Below, one piece after another: positions 11,446 to 20,596 of a stretch of 64,000 bases of DNA. A model generated the notes under the pieces. It searched no databases, was not told where the DNA came from, and saw nothing but the letters and a program-made list of their open reading frames with translations. A program made the position numbers and the translations under genes. Numbering within the stretch: the first letter of the stretch is position 1; each line of letters starts with the position of its first letter. Origin of the DNA: Phytophthora colocasiae (Eukaryota; Oomycota; Peronosporomycetes; Peronosporales; Peronosporaceae); NCBI GenBank assembly GCA_018806915.1, contig JAGKQI010000079.1, positions 1,143,001-1,207,000 of the forward strand. The letters are read 5' to 3'.

Positions 11446-14400
11446 ATGGTCAAGTTCAGCGTTTCTCTTCTCTTAGCTGCCATCATCGCAGGCCCAGTCC
11501 TTGCTGGCCCCGGCAAGGAAAGCGTCGTGTACACGTTCGATTCCAGTGCCAGCGACAGTGGAAGTGGAAGTGCCACCACGGTCCCTCCGACTTCGGCACC
11601 AGATACTAGCCCTCCGATCGTCGAAGCTGTATTCTGTCAGCATGACGCCGATATGCCCGACGAGTGCGATGGTAGCGACGGCTGGTATCCTGTGTCTGTG
11701 GTAGAACAGGAGGGATACTTCTGCACGAAGGGCCCAATCTGCGCCGGTGAGATCGGGAACTGCCCTGGCGTGCACAACAACCTCCTCTACGGATCCAAGT
11801 GTGTCAGCCTCAGTGAAGGAACGTACGGTTGCGTCGTTAACACCGAGTGTCCCGCAGTAGTTGGCAATGCTGAGTCCGAAGAAATTACTCAAACGGAAGC
11901 TCCAGTCCCCATCGGTTGTGAGGTTTCCACTAATACTCCAGTGCCAGACACATCAGCACCGCCTACGGAAACACCCACGCCATATACACCTGGTGATACG
12001 GAGGAAACTCCGTTCACCACTGCTCCAACGGAGACTACTGCCCCACCAACGGAGACGCCACCGCCGTACGTTCCGCCGGTGGAAACTACGGTTCCACCGT
12101 ACACGCCACCCGAGACGACCTCCCCGCCGTACGTCCAGACGAAGCCTCCGACTACTCCTGGTGATACGGAGGAAACTCCGTTCACCACTGCTCCACCGGA
12201 GACTACTGCCCCGCCAATGGAGACGCCACCGCCGTACGTTCCGCCGGTGGAAACTACGGTCCCACCGTACACGCCTCTCGAGACGACCTCCCCGCCGTAC
12301 GTCCAGACGAAGCCTCCGACTACTCCTGGTGATACGGAGGAAACTCCGTTCACCACTGCTCCACCGGAGACTACTGCCCCGCCAACGGAGACGCCACCGC
12401 CGTACGTTCCGCCGGTGGAAACTACGGTCCCACCGTACACGCCACCCGAGACGACCTCCCCGCCGTACGTCCAGACGAAGCCTCCGACTACTCCTGGTGA
12501 TACGGAGGAAACTCCGTTCACCACTGCTCCACCGGAGACTACTGCCCCGCCAACGGAGACGCCACCGCCGTACGTTCCGCCGGTGGAAACTACGGTCCCA
12601 CCGTACACGCCTCCCGAGACGACCTCCCCGCCGTACGTCCAGACGAAGCCTCCGACTACTCCTGGTGATACGGAGGAAACTCCGTTCACCACTGCTCCAC
12701 CGGAGACTACTGCCCCACCAACGGAGACGCCACCGCCGTACGTTCCGCCGGTGGAAACTACGGTCCCACCGTACACGCCACCCGAGACGACCTCCCCGCC
12801 GTACGTCCAGACGAAGCCTCCGACTACTCCTGGTGATACGGAGGAAACTCCGTTCACCACTGCTCCACCGGAGACTACTGCCCCGCCAACGGAGACGCCA
12901 CCGCCGTACGTTCCGCCGGTGGAAACTACGGTCCCACCGTACACGCCACCCGAGACGACCTCCCCGCCGTACGTCCAGACGAAGCCTCCGACTACTCCTG
13001 GTGATACGGAGGAAACTCCGTTCACCACTGCTCCACCGGAGACTACTGCCCCGCCAACGGAGACGCCACCGCCGTACGTTCCGCCGGTGGAAACTACGGT
13101 CCCACCGTACACGCCACCCGAGACGACCTCCCCGCCGTACGTCCAGACGAAGCCTCCGACTACTCCTGGTGATACGGAGGAAACTCCATTCACCACTGCT
13201 CCGCCGACGCTATGGGTTGAGACGGATGCACCCCCAACGACGGTGGTCTACACTCCTCCTCCTGTTTACACCCCTCCTCCGACCACCGATATCCCTGAGA
13301 CCCAGTCCCAAAGTGAAGATTGCTCGAAGGATCAGTCTTCGGAAAACGCTAGTGCTCCATGCGATGACACCGAGTCGTCAAGCCAGAGCAATGAAGATGC
13401 CTCAGCATCAGCTTCGACTGAGCCCCCCGTTTACCCCACTGAGGCTCCGTGCAGTTCAAGAACTAGCCAGAGCAATGAAGATGCCTCGGCATCAGCTTCG
13501 ACTGAGCCTCCAGTTTACCCCACCGAGCCTCCATACGGCAACTCTGGTTCAAGCACCAGCCAGAGCAATGAAGATGCCTCGGCATCGACTTCGACTGAGC
13601 CCCCCGCTTACCCCACTGAGGCTCCATACGGCAACTCCGGTTCAAGTACTAGCCAGAGCAATGAAAATGCTTCTGCCTCTGCTTCGACCGATCCTCCGGT
13701 CTACTACACTGAAGCCCCCGGTTCAAGCGCGAGCCAGAGTAATGAAGATGCTTCTGCCTCCGCTTCGACCGATCCTCCGGTCTACTACACTGAGGCCCCG
13801 GGTTCAAGCGCGAGCCAGAGTAATGAAGATGCTTCTGCCTCCGCTTCGACCGATCCTCCGGTCTACTACACTGAGGCTCCGTACGGCACGTCAGAGCCTG
13901 ACACACTCGAGCCAGTTACCGACGAGCCAGGCTACTACACTGAGCCTCCGTACGGCACGTCAGAGCCTGACACACTCGAGCCAGTTACCGACGAGCCAGG
14001 CACCGAAGAAACAGAGACGGCCGAGCCCGAGACGACTGAGCCTCCATACTACACGTCTGAGCCAGATACCGATCCAGTGGTCACCGATCCTGACACGCTC
14101 GAGCCAGTTACCGACGAGCCAGGCACTGAAGAAACAGAGACGGCCGAGCCCGAGACGACTGAGCCTCCATACTACACGCCTGAGCCAGATACCGATCCAG
14201 TGGTTACCGATCCTGACACGCTCGAGCCAGTTACCGACGAGCCAGGCACTGAAGAAACAGAGACGGCCGAGCCCGAGACGACTGAGCCTCCATACTACAC
14301 GCCTGAGCCAGATACCGATCCAGTGGTTACCGATCCTGACACGCTCGAGCCAGTTACCGACGAGCCAGGCACTGAAGAAACAGAGACGGCCGAGCCCGAG

Positions 14401-14517
14401 ACGACTGAGCCGCCATACTACACGCTAGAGCCTGACACTACTGAGCCAGATACTAGTACCGATCCAGTGATTACCGATCCTGTTATTGAGACACGAGGCC
14501 GTCTTCGCCGTGTCTAA
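11446..14517 (+). CDS. Secreted mucin-like Thr/Pro/Glu-rich repeat protein
   Basis: An uninterrupted 1023-aa protein. Residues 1-20 are a clear signal peptide (MVKFSVSLLLAAIIAGPVLA), which fixes the ATG at 11446. Residues about 62-158 hold nine cysteines (for example DECDGSDGWYP, NCPGVHNN) in a compact domain of the size of a small carbohydrate-binding or cell-wall module; I do not recognise the family. The rest is low complexity: seven 56-aa units (about 183-574) rich in TTAPPETT and PPYVPP, then SQSNEDASASAS-type units (about 645-811), then 41-aa acidic units with EPVTDEPGTEETET (about 818-998). Ser/Thr density suggests heavy O-glycosylation, as in oomycete cyst-coat or wall mucins. There is no GPI signal; it ends in RGRLRRV. 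No transposon touches the frame. It is the best intact host gene here. Confidence 0.85.
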   Translation: MVKFSVSLLLAAIIAGPVLAGPGKESVVYTFDSSASDSGSGSATTVPPTSAPDTSPPIVEAVFCQHDADMPDECDGSDGWYPVSVVEQEGYFCTKGPICAGEIGNCPGVHNNLLYGSKCVSLSEGTYGCVVNTECPAVVGNAESEEITQTEAPVPIGCEVSTNTPVPDTSAPPTETPTPYTPGDTEETPFTTAPTETTAPPTETPPPYVPPVETTVPPYTPPETTSPPYVQTKPPTTPGDTEETPFTTAPPETTAPPMETPPPYVPPVETTVPPYTPLETTSPPYVQTKPPTTPGDTEETPFTTAPPETTAPPTETPPPYVPPVETTVPPYTPPETTSPPYVQTKPPTTPGDTEETPFTTAPPETTAPPTETPPPYVPPVETTVPPYTPPETTSPPYVQTKPPTTPGDTEETPFTTAPPETTAPPTETPPPYVPPVETTVPPYTPPETTSPPYVQTKPPTTPGDTEETPFTTAPPETTAPPTETPPPYVPPVETTVPPYTPPETTSPPYVQTKPPTTPGDTEETPFTTAPPETTAPPTETPPPYVPPVETTVPPYTPPETTSPPYVQTKPPTTPGDTEETPFTTAPPTLWVETDAPPTTVVYTPPPVYTPPPTTDIPETQSQSEDCSKDQSSENASAPCDDTESSSQSNEDASASASTEPPVYPTEAPCSSRTSQSNEDASASASTEPPVYPTEPPYGNSGSSTSQSNEDASASTSTEPPAYPTEAPYGNSGSSTSQSNENASASASTDPPVYYTEAPGSSASQSNEDASASASTDPPVYYTEAPGSSASQSNEDASASASTDPPVYYTEAPYGTSEPDTLEPVTDEPGYYTEPPYGTSEPDTLEPVTDEPGTEETETAEPETTEPPYYTSEPDTDPVVTDPDTLEPVTDEPGTEETETAEPETTEPPYYTPEPDTDPVVTDPDTLEPVTDEPGTEETETAEPETTEPPYYTPEPDTDPVVTDPDTLEPVTDEPGTEETETAEPETTEPPYYTLEPDTTEPDTSTDPVITDPVIETRGRLRRV
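11992..13205 (+). repeat. 168-bp in-frame tandem repeats
   Basis: Seven full units of exactly 168 bp (56 codons) start at 11992, 12160, 12328, 12496, 12664, 12832 and 13000, with a partial eighth from 13168. Units differ by only a few substitutions, so copy number has probably changed recently by unequal exchange or slippage. Confidence 0.95.
13380..14440 (+). repeat. Two further families of coding repeats
   Basis: From about 13380 to 13880 units encode SQSNEDASASAS followed by EPPVYPTEAP or DPPVYYTEAP and vary in length. From about 13930 to 14434 units of 123 bp (41 codons) encode EPDTDPVVTDPDTLEPVT and an acidic tail. The latter are highly similar to each other. Confidence 0.85.
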
Positions 14518-14689
14518 ATCGCTTTTCGAGGTCATGAGTCATGAGTCATGACCATTCCGTCCTTGATATTTCGTGATTCATATCATTCATCCGCAGCTTA
14601 TGTTATATCTGTCACTTGTTAGTAGACTTGAAGACGGCTGTAAAACACATTCTACATTGTATAACAATTCTATAACAATTCTATTCAAT
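14518..14689. other. 3' flank of the mucin-like gene
   Basis: A/T-rich sequence with a duplicated CATGAGTCATGA motif and ATAACAATTCT repeats, which probably carries the 3' untranslated region. No gene seen. Confidence 0.4.
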
Positions 14690-15632
14690 TTAACCCCTCC
14701 AACCCGGAGTGCTGCATAATGCAGCTTAGGCCTTTTTATTAAGCTGCATTATGCACCGTAACGTTGAATTTATCTTGATGTTTGTATGTGAAAAAAAATC
14801 ACACGAATCGACGCATACTGAAATCAAGATACAAAAATGATGGGCAAATATCTTGCACCGAAAAAGCTCACGATTTGCCAGACATAAACGCTGTCTTTCA
14901 TTTTTCAAAAATATGCTATTCAGCAGGATAGATATGCTCATGAACAGGTAAATGTTGCAACAGTGGCGCCCGCCAACTATCCGTTTCATTTGAGAACTGA
15001 GAAAACGCCTACACCAAGAAAAAAAACGGAGGACACATACAGCTTCGGAAAATAATGAATAGTCTACCTTGCTAGTCACTTTATGTCGTATTATGCAGCG
15101 AACTTATGCTGCATTATGCATTGCTCGTATGGTGCATGTGGACCATCAGCAGAAGACAGCAGAACCGACTCCTTGATCAGCTGTTTCTCGACGTAACGCT
15201 GTAAAATAGTATATAGGACTTTGTATGAAAAGCAAGTAAACCGGTACCGCAATCAGATGATTACCGCAAACAGGTGGAAACCTGTTTGCGGTAATCATCT
15301 GATTGCGGTACCGGTTTACTTGCTTTTTGTATGCCTTCTCATTTTCTAAAAATCGAGTTTGGTTTCTCGATATTCGACTGGTCTCTGGCCAATTGCACAT
15401 GGTCTTTGTGCAACACTGCACGGTCCTTCTGCAGCATTATGCAGCTTTGCATGGGGCATCTGGATACAATTTGTTCTGCAACATGCAGCGTAAGCGGGAA
15501 GTGTCCTGTCCATCGCCGAGCGTGTGCACACTTCCCAAGCCCTTTAAGCGACGTTCTATACAAATTCCTAGTATAACTGTGCTGCATAATGCAGCGTAAG
15601 AAGGTCAAAATCAGCCGGGCTGGAGGGGTTAA
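14690..15632. mobile_element. piggyBac-like MITE flanked by TTAA
   Basis: TTAA at 14690-14693 and 15629-15632 bracket a 935-bp non-coding segment whose ends are inverted repeats (CCCCTCCAACCCGG at left; the reverse complement of the right end is CCCCTCCAGCCCGG, 13 of 14). TTAA duplication with ends starting CCC is the piggyBac signature. There is no transposase, so it is non-autonomous. Copies of the palindrome GCTGCATAATGCAGC or near variants lie near both ends (14711-14725, 14743, 15090, 15106, 15429, 15581-15595). A long perfect hairpin lies at 15228-15327. Confidence 0.75.
15228..15327. repeat. Perfect hairpin, 48-bp arms and 4-nt loop
   Basis: Arms 15228-15275 and 15280-15327 are exact reverse complements around GGAA. 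It lies inside the piggyBac-like MITE. Confidence 0.9.
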
Positions 15633-15875
15633 GAGGCATATATGGTATAGTCATCCTTGAGGCGCACTATAGGGACGAACCCGTGCACGGACAGTACGGT
15701 GGCAGTCCGGAGAACCGCGCACGCATCGTGTTCGAGGCCCTCGAGGCTGTTCTGTCTTCCGTAGACTCGAGCAAGGTGGGAATTCGTCTTTCTCCGCTCG
15801 GCACGGCTTTCGGGTGCACCGACTCAAATCCTCGTGAGATCTTTGACTATGTCGTGAAAAAGCTCAACGACTACG
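15633..15875 (+). pseudogene. Old yellow enzyme (NADPH/OPDA reductase family), N-proximal fragment
   Basis: In one frame the segment encodes QYGGSPENRARIVFEALEA, SKVGIRLSPLGTAFGC and REIFDYVVKKLNDY. These correspond to the EYGGSxENRAR and VGIRLSP blocks of old yellow enzymes, FMN-dependent ene-reductases with a TIM-barrel fold. The upstream codons (GIYGIVILEAHYRDEP) are degenerate, and the N-terminal half is absent beyond the MITE at 15632. The fragment breaks at 15875 inside CAACGACTACG and resumes at 36397 with the same 11 bp, reading on into LAYVHMVEPRG. Confidence 0.8.
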
Positions 15876-16154
15876 GAAGGGGATTAATTCCGAGTACCAG
15901 TGGCCGGATTTCGAGTACACCAATCGACTTTGAGAGGTTTTGCAAACGAATTGAGGTCAGTTCGTACCGGTACTTTTGCGGTTTTACTAGCCACACCAGC
16001 GGCAGTAAAGGACAGCAGAGAGGAGGACAAGCGCGGTGGAGAACGCTGGCTGGCGGTTTAACGCTCCGTGTGCCGAGCACGCGGGCTTAAACCCCAGCGC
16101 TGTCGACGGATCAAGCGCAGGCGAAGCCGGAGCGGGCTTAGGGTCTGTACTCGC

Positions 16155-16406
16155 TGTCAGAGATTGCAGTGGTGTCGATCTCCGCTGTTTTACAGTGTCA
16201 AGTGTGACCTGAAATGATGTTACCATTAGGTGGATTGACTCACGTCTATACTGAGACTAGTACTAGCATCTAAGCTAGAGGTTTTTTTTTTCCGCAAGGT
16301 TTCCTCCTCAATCCCAATCTTTCCGTGGACATCCTGTTGTTCTCGTGTCTTGCTCTGCTCTACCAAGTGTGCTACAGCACTCCATTCTACTGCGTGTGTG
16401 CCCTCA
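16155..16406 (+). repeat. 5' LTR of the Copia element
   Basis: Begins TGTCAGAGATTGCAG and ends TGTGTGCCCTCA. Against the 3' LTR it shows a few substitutions, a 4-bp gap after ACTAGCAT, a different T-run length and a short gap near CTACCAAG. Confidence 0.9.
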
Positions 16407-16425
16407 GGTTATGAGCCCAAGACTG
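16407..16425 (+). other. Primer-binding site, half-tRNA-iMet type
   Basis: GGTTATGAGCCCAAGAC directly follows the LTR. Its complement (GGGCTCATAACC) matches the anticodon arm of an initiator-type tRNA-Met, not a tRNA 3' end. Drosophila copia is known to prime from a 5' half of initiator tRNA-Met cut in the anticodon loop, with a very similar site. Confidence 0.55.
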
Positions 16426-16468
16426 TGGGGCTTTGTAGCGAATACTTGTGAACCTCTGAAGAAGAACG

Positions 16469-17542
16469 ATGGATGGTCTGAACTCTACGACTGCTGCAAT
16501 TACGTGTGGAGTATCGTCAGTTGGACAAGTTGTGTCGATTCAGTCGTCTGTAACCACGATTCCGTTGTCGGTGGCTCCTACCTTGGTTTCTACTGGAACT
16601 TCTGTGATGAACACAGCTACTAGTGTTGTTCCTGCGGGTTATGCAGCTAGTGCTGGTGGTTCAACTGGATTACCGAGTAGTGGAGTGACACCTGTCTTGT
16701 CAGCGTGTAGTGGAAGTGGTATTGGATCTGGAAATGCTGGTGGTGTATCAAACACCGGGTTTTCTGTGGGTCCTAGTGTACCGAACGTGCCCAACTTTAG
16801 TGGAGCGTGCTATAATTCTGGTGGCTTCAACTTTGGTGCAAATCCAAGCGGACTAGCAGCTTTTACAACTGGACAAGCAGGCTTTGCCGGATTTGGATTT
16901 CCTCGAGCTGGATTGCCGACGACACCAATAAAAATGGACAATGTGCCTAAAATGAAAGGGAGTTTTGATCTCTATGCTGTGCAATTGCGAGCATTTTTGA
17001 TTCGCATGGGTTGTTGGAGTGTCGTGGATGGAACATTTGATCACAGTGATCCATTGCTGGGAGCGAGTTTTTCTGTGAGGGATAACGTAGCTCGTGAGGC
17101 TATTCTGTCTGGTGTCCCTGCTCAAGATGCTGAAATGATCTGCCAGGAAGACACGGCTCAAGCAATGTGGAATCGCTTTGTTGACAAGCAAACTAAGAGA
17201 GAATATTCCAATTACATCTTTGCTCGTGCTGAGTTTTACTCCAACGTGTACACGACAGACAAAAGTATTGAACAATGGTTACGCGATATGGAGTCATTGC
17301 GAAGACAATTGTTGCACTATGGGAAGCGTGTGTCTGATGATGACTACGCAGAGACTCTTCTGGGTCATGTTGCTCGTACTCACCGCGATGTAGTACGTCA
17401 ATTCTCTAAGCATTACATTGTGCGGCGTGATGGTGGTGCTGATCGCCCGGTGCCTACCGCCAATCAAGTGATGAATGCCCTTCGCGCTGAATCGGCCCTG
17501 GATGAGAAAATTGGTGCCGAAGAACAAAACCTGCCGGGGTAG
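16469..17542 (+). CDS. Copia gag
   Basis: The ATG at 16469 opens 357 codons. After a Gly/Ser/Thr-rich N-terminus (about 120 aa) comes a retrotransposon gag (UBN2-like) core: VPKMKGSFDLYAVQLRAFLIRMGCWSVVDG, then CQEDTAQAMWNRFVDKQ and the SIEQWLRDMESLRRQL region. Gag forms the particle shell. The frame ends at LPG plus stop at 17542. In the next frame the basic linker continues, with a further stop near 17645, before the zinc knuckle CYHCGEVGHLRPNC at about 17693. The gag-pol join is therefore broken here, since Copia elements normally have a single frame. Confidence 0.8.
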   Translation: MDGLNSTTAAITCGVSSVGQVVSIQSSVTTIPLSVAPTLVSTGTSVMNTATSVVPAGYAASAGGSTGLPSSGVTPVLSACSGSGIGSGNAGGVSNTGFSVGPSVPNVPNFSGACYNSGGFNFGANPSGLAAFTTGQAGFAGFGFPRAGLPTTPIKMDNVPKMKGSFDLYAVQLRAFLIRMGCWSVVDGTFDHSDPLLGASFSVRDNVAREAILSGVPAQDAEMICQEDTAQAMWNRFVDKQTKREYSNYIFARAEFYSNVYTTDKSIEQWLRDMESLRRQLLHYGKRVSDDDYAETLLGHVARTHRDVVRQFSKHYIVRRDGGADRPVPTANQVMNALRAESALDEKIGAEEQNLPG

Positions 17543-17649
17543 CTGCATGTGGGAAACAATCGAAGCAGCAGAATAAATACCAAGGGGGTAAGAATAAGCG
17601 AAAGAGAGGTACGCACAACAAGAAGACTCAGAAAGAGAAGAAATAACAA

Positions 17650-19172
17650 GGCAATTCTGGCGGAAAGCAGAAAGGCAAGCAAGAAACTCGAACCTGCTAT
17701 CACTGTGGTGAAGTTGGACATTTGCGGCCTAACTGTCCGGACCGAAACCAAGATTCCTCGGAAGACGAAAGATCTGAGAAAAACTTTGCAACGTCAGAGC
17801 GCAAGCGCTGGCAGAACAAGTCGGGCAATGATAGTAAGAAGAAGAAGGTTGATGCAGTTGGTATTATCTCTCGCGATTCTTTGACTGTGAGTTCTGTGAC
17901 TGAATCACGTGGCGGTTGCGAGTGGGTATTGGATTCTGCAAGCGATGTACACGTATGCAAACAACAAAATCTGCTATCAGAACTGGAAAATGATTCAACG
18001 CACGTCTTTCAAGGCTATGATGGATGCATATCTGGTGATGAAAAAGTTGGAAACGTGCAGCTTCAGATCAAGAACAGTAAACAGCCGCACCAAGATGTTG
18101 TCTTGAAGTTAAAGAACGTCTTGTTTAAATCTTCCGCGCCAGATAATTTACTTAGTCTTGACGTGATGGAAAAAGGCGGTTGGAACTGGAAAACGGGATT
18201 CCGTGATTCTCATCGTGTGGCATGGCTGTCGAAAGGGAAAGTGCAGTTGTTATTGGTAAAGACTCGCGGTAGATATCGTTTGGAGGCTACGCCAAGCACT
18301 GTGTTTCACGTCCCATCGCTGCGTCAATGCAGTCAAGTTGTTCAAGTTGTTTCTAATGATGCTGAACGTGGTGCTACTGGTAGACCAACAAGTGCTACTG
18401 GTAACCATAACGTCGCAGTCCCTGCTGAGGCTAAGAAATGCGATGCAGACTCACTTGGACGTTGGCACCTACGCTTCGCTCACTTGAACTTTCCTGCACT
18501 GAAGAAGATGGCTCGGCAACAAGTGACTGTGGGTATGAAGAACACGTTGCATGATGATCTTGACACTCCGTGTTGGAGCTGTAGGGCGGCAAAGATGACA
18601 AGAATATCGTACAAGAAGATGAAGACTCGTCGTGCGATTAAGCCGTACCAGAAGTTAATGTCAGACATGTGCTACATGGGAATAGTGACGTATGATGGAT
18701 ACTCACATTTTCAGCTCGTCCAGGATGAAGCAAGTCGGTACTTGTGGGGATTTGTGATGAGACGCAAGGAAGATGCTTCGGACGTTGTGTTAGCTCAGGT
18801 CAAATGGTTGTTAGCTCAAGGACATAAGATTGAGGTTTTCAACTCTGACCAAGGCCGTGAACTTCTTAACAACAAGATGACAGCTTATTTCACTGCTCAT
18901 GGAATCGAGTATACCTGGACAAATGGGTACAGTCCGGAAGAGAATGGACTGGTGGAGAGAATGAACGGTATTGTAGCGGCTCAAGTGCGTTGCATTTGGA
19001 CGACTTCAAATATGCCAAACCTCCTGTGGGGAGAAGCATTCAATTTCGCTGTGGAAGTGAGAAACATTTCGGCTTCAAAAGCTTTGGATGGTGAAACGCC
19101 GTATTTCAAGCGCTTCGGTGAGTGTCCTGACGTCTCCAAGCTGCGGATTTGGGGCTGTCTTGTCTTCGTATT
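17650..19172 (+). pseudogene. Copia pol, first part: zinc knuckle, protease, integrase
   Basis: In order: zinc knuckle CYHCGEVGHLRPNC; aspartic protease WVLDSASDVHVC, with DSAS where DSGA is usual; the gag-pre-integrase region (GRWHLRFAHLNFPALKKM with CWSC downstream); and an integrase core with MSDMCYMGI, NSDQGREL and SPEENGLVERMNG carrying the D, D and E residues. The frame is open from about 17650 to the insertion point at 19172, where codons for CLVFVF run into the Gypsy LTR. Coding resumes in frame at 32391. Confidence 0.85.
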
Positions 19173-20493
19173 TGTGGTGGAGCGGATCTGGCCAAAATCT
19201 GGTTGAGGCCGATCGCGATCGCCACTTGCGCCCAGACACCGACTAACGGAGGGGGTCCCCCGATGATCCGTGATCTTGCTGAGTGTAGTGTTCACCTTGT
19301 GTACCCGTCGGTAGGCGGGTTACGCTCTTCCAGGTGACTTCTGAAGAGGTCTTGGGACGAGAAGAATGTCTTGCGTGACGCAGGGGTTGAGGTAGCGTGG
19401 AAGTTCTTCACTCCACCTCGGGGTACTTGATCCCGGCCGTAGGCGAGTTCTCGAGCCTTGATCCGGGTGCCTGGTACTTGATCCAGGCCTTCCAATAGTC
19501 CAGTGTTCGGGATACGGTCCCTTCCTTTCCATTGTTTTCCGCTTCCGATAGCGGGGGTCTTGAGGGGGCGAGATTCGACGGGATCGTTGGGCCAAACAAC
19601 CAATTCCTTCCGATCCGATGTATGCACTTAAAGAAAAGTTCACTAGATAGGGCAAAGCTGGCCAATATATTATCCAGACTTAACCGCTATACTAGGTCAC
19701 GTATCCTTACCTTCTTGACGCTTGTAGGGCCAATGTAGTTCCCGTTTCCAGGCGTAGCGAAGACACTTGAGTGGTTCAGGGCAAATTCGATTCTGTTTAT
19801 GGTTATTCCTATGCCTACTAATCCCATCCTGATTTACTATCCTACGATCACATGATACTGGCTACATAGCTGATCCCTTAGCTCGGTTCCCCTAACCCTG
19901 ATCGTGAGCCGATTTCGTACTTAACCGAAGCTTGATCTCGTACTTAACCGAAGCTTGATCTCGTACTTAACCGAAGCTTGATCTCGCACTTAATCGGGAC
20001 TTGATCGCCACTTGATCCCGCTTGGTCGTCATTCAGAGAATCCGGATCAGGCCATCCGAAGAGTCTGCGTCGCGTCTGGGGCTGAGCTTGATCCGGAGCT
20101 GATCTCGTACTTAAACGGGAGAGGATCACTGCGTGATCCCGCCTCGTCGCCGGCCGGGGAATCAGGATCATGCGGTCAGAAGACTCCAGGGCGTCGGGGT
20201 AAATCGTGGGCCAAAATCGTGCTCACTCGGGACCCCACCATCGCCGATCGCGCCAGGGCACCCTTAATCCCCCATTCTTCCTTCCAGTAGAACTCAGATC
20301 ACCACCGAACATCGCTCCACTTGACCTTCCGCAGGTGTCCCTGCCGCCTGTTCCCCGGCGGGACCCATCGTACCCTCGTCTGATTCGACTCAGATCTGGG
20401 CATCACAGGTCCCCCCTGTCGCTTGTTCTGGCTCTCTTCGGCTTCGTGGCTGATATCGTCTTTCCGGGGAAAATCTCCGTTCGCTTCACCACA
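19173..20493 (-). repeat. Left LTR of Gypsy element (3' LTR for the minus-strand element)
   Basis: Begins TGTGGTGGAGCGG and ends CTTCACCACA. It has one more copy than the right LTR of a 23-bp unit (TACTTAACCGAAGCTTGATC plus three bases; about 19917-19990), and 5 extra bases near 20250. The bases after its inner end (TCCGCCCCCAGC) read on the minus strand as a G-rich tract, the likely polypurine tract. Confidence 0.9.
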
Positions 20494-20596
20494 TCCGCCC
20501 CCAGCACGTAAGTTGGGCTGCCGCAGCTCACTTTGGGCTTATTTCCACATTTGCCTCCTGGAACACAAGTCGTTCAAGCACCATCGACCCTCTACG
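20494..20596 (+). other. Leader of the antisense ORF
   Basis: Short stretch between the LTR and the ATG at 20597. It has a GTAAGT-type donor-like site (about 20509) and C/T-rich sequence; no gene of its own. Confidence 0.3.

Noticed and set aside
11889..13196. Long minus-strand frame rich in Gly and Val opposite the mucin repeats
   Set aside because: It is the mirror of the 168-bp tandem units and has no start context or domain; repeats of a multiple of three keep all frames open.
11992..13205. Could the regular repeats be a CRISPR array
   Set aside because: Units are 168 bp, directly adjacent without spacers, and coding.
11861..14428. Long plus-strand Arg/Pro-rich frame overlapping the mucin gene
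   Set aside because: Same cause: in-frame repeats leave the second frame open. The mucin frame has the signal peptide and cysteines.
19149..19738. Small ORFs present twice in identical form (also at 31074-31663)
   Set aside because: They are LTR sequence seen in both LTRs, not genes.
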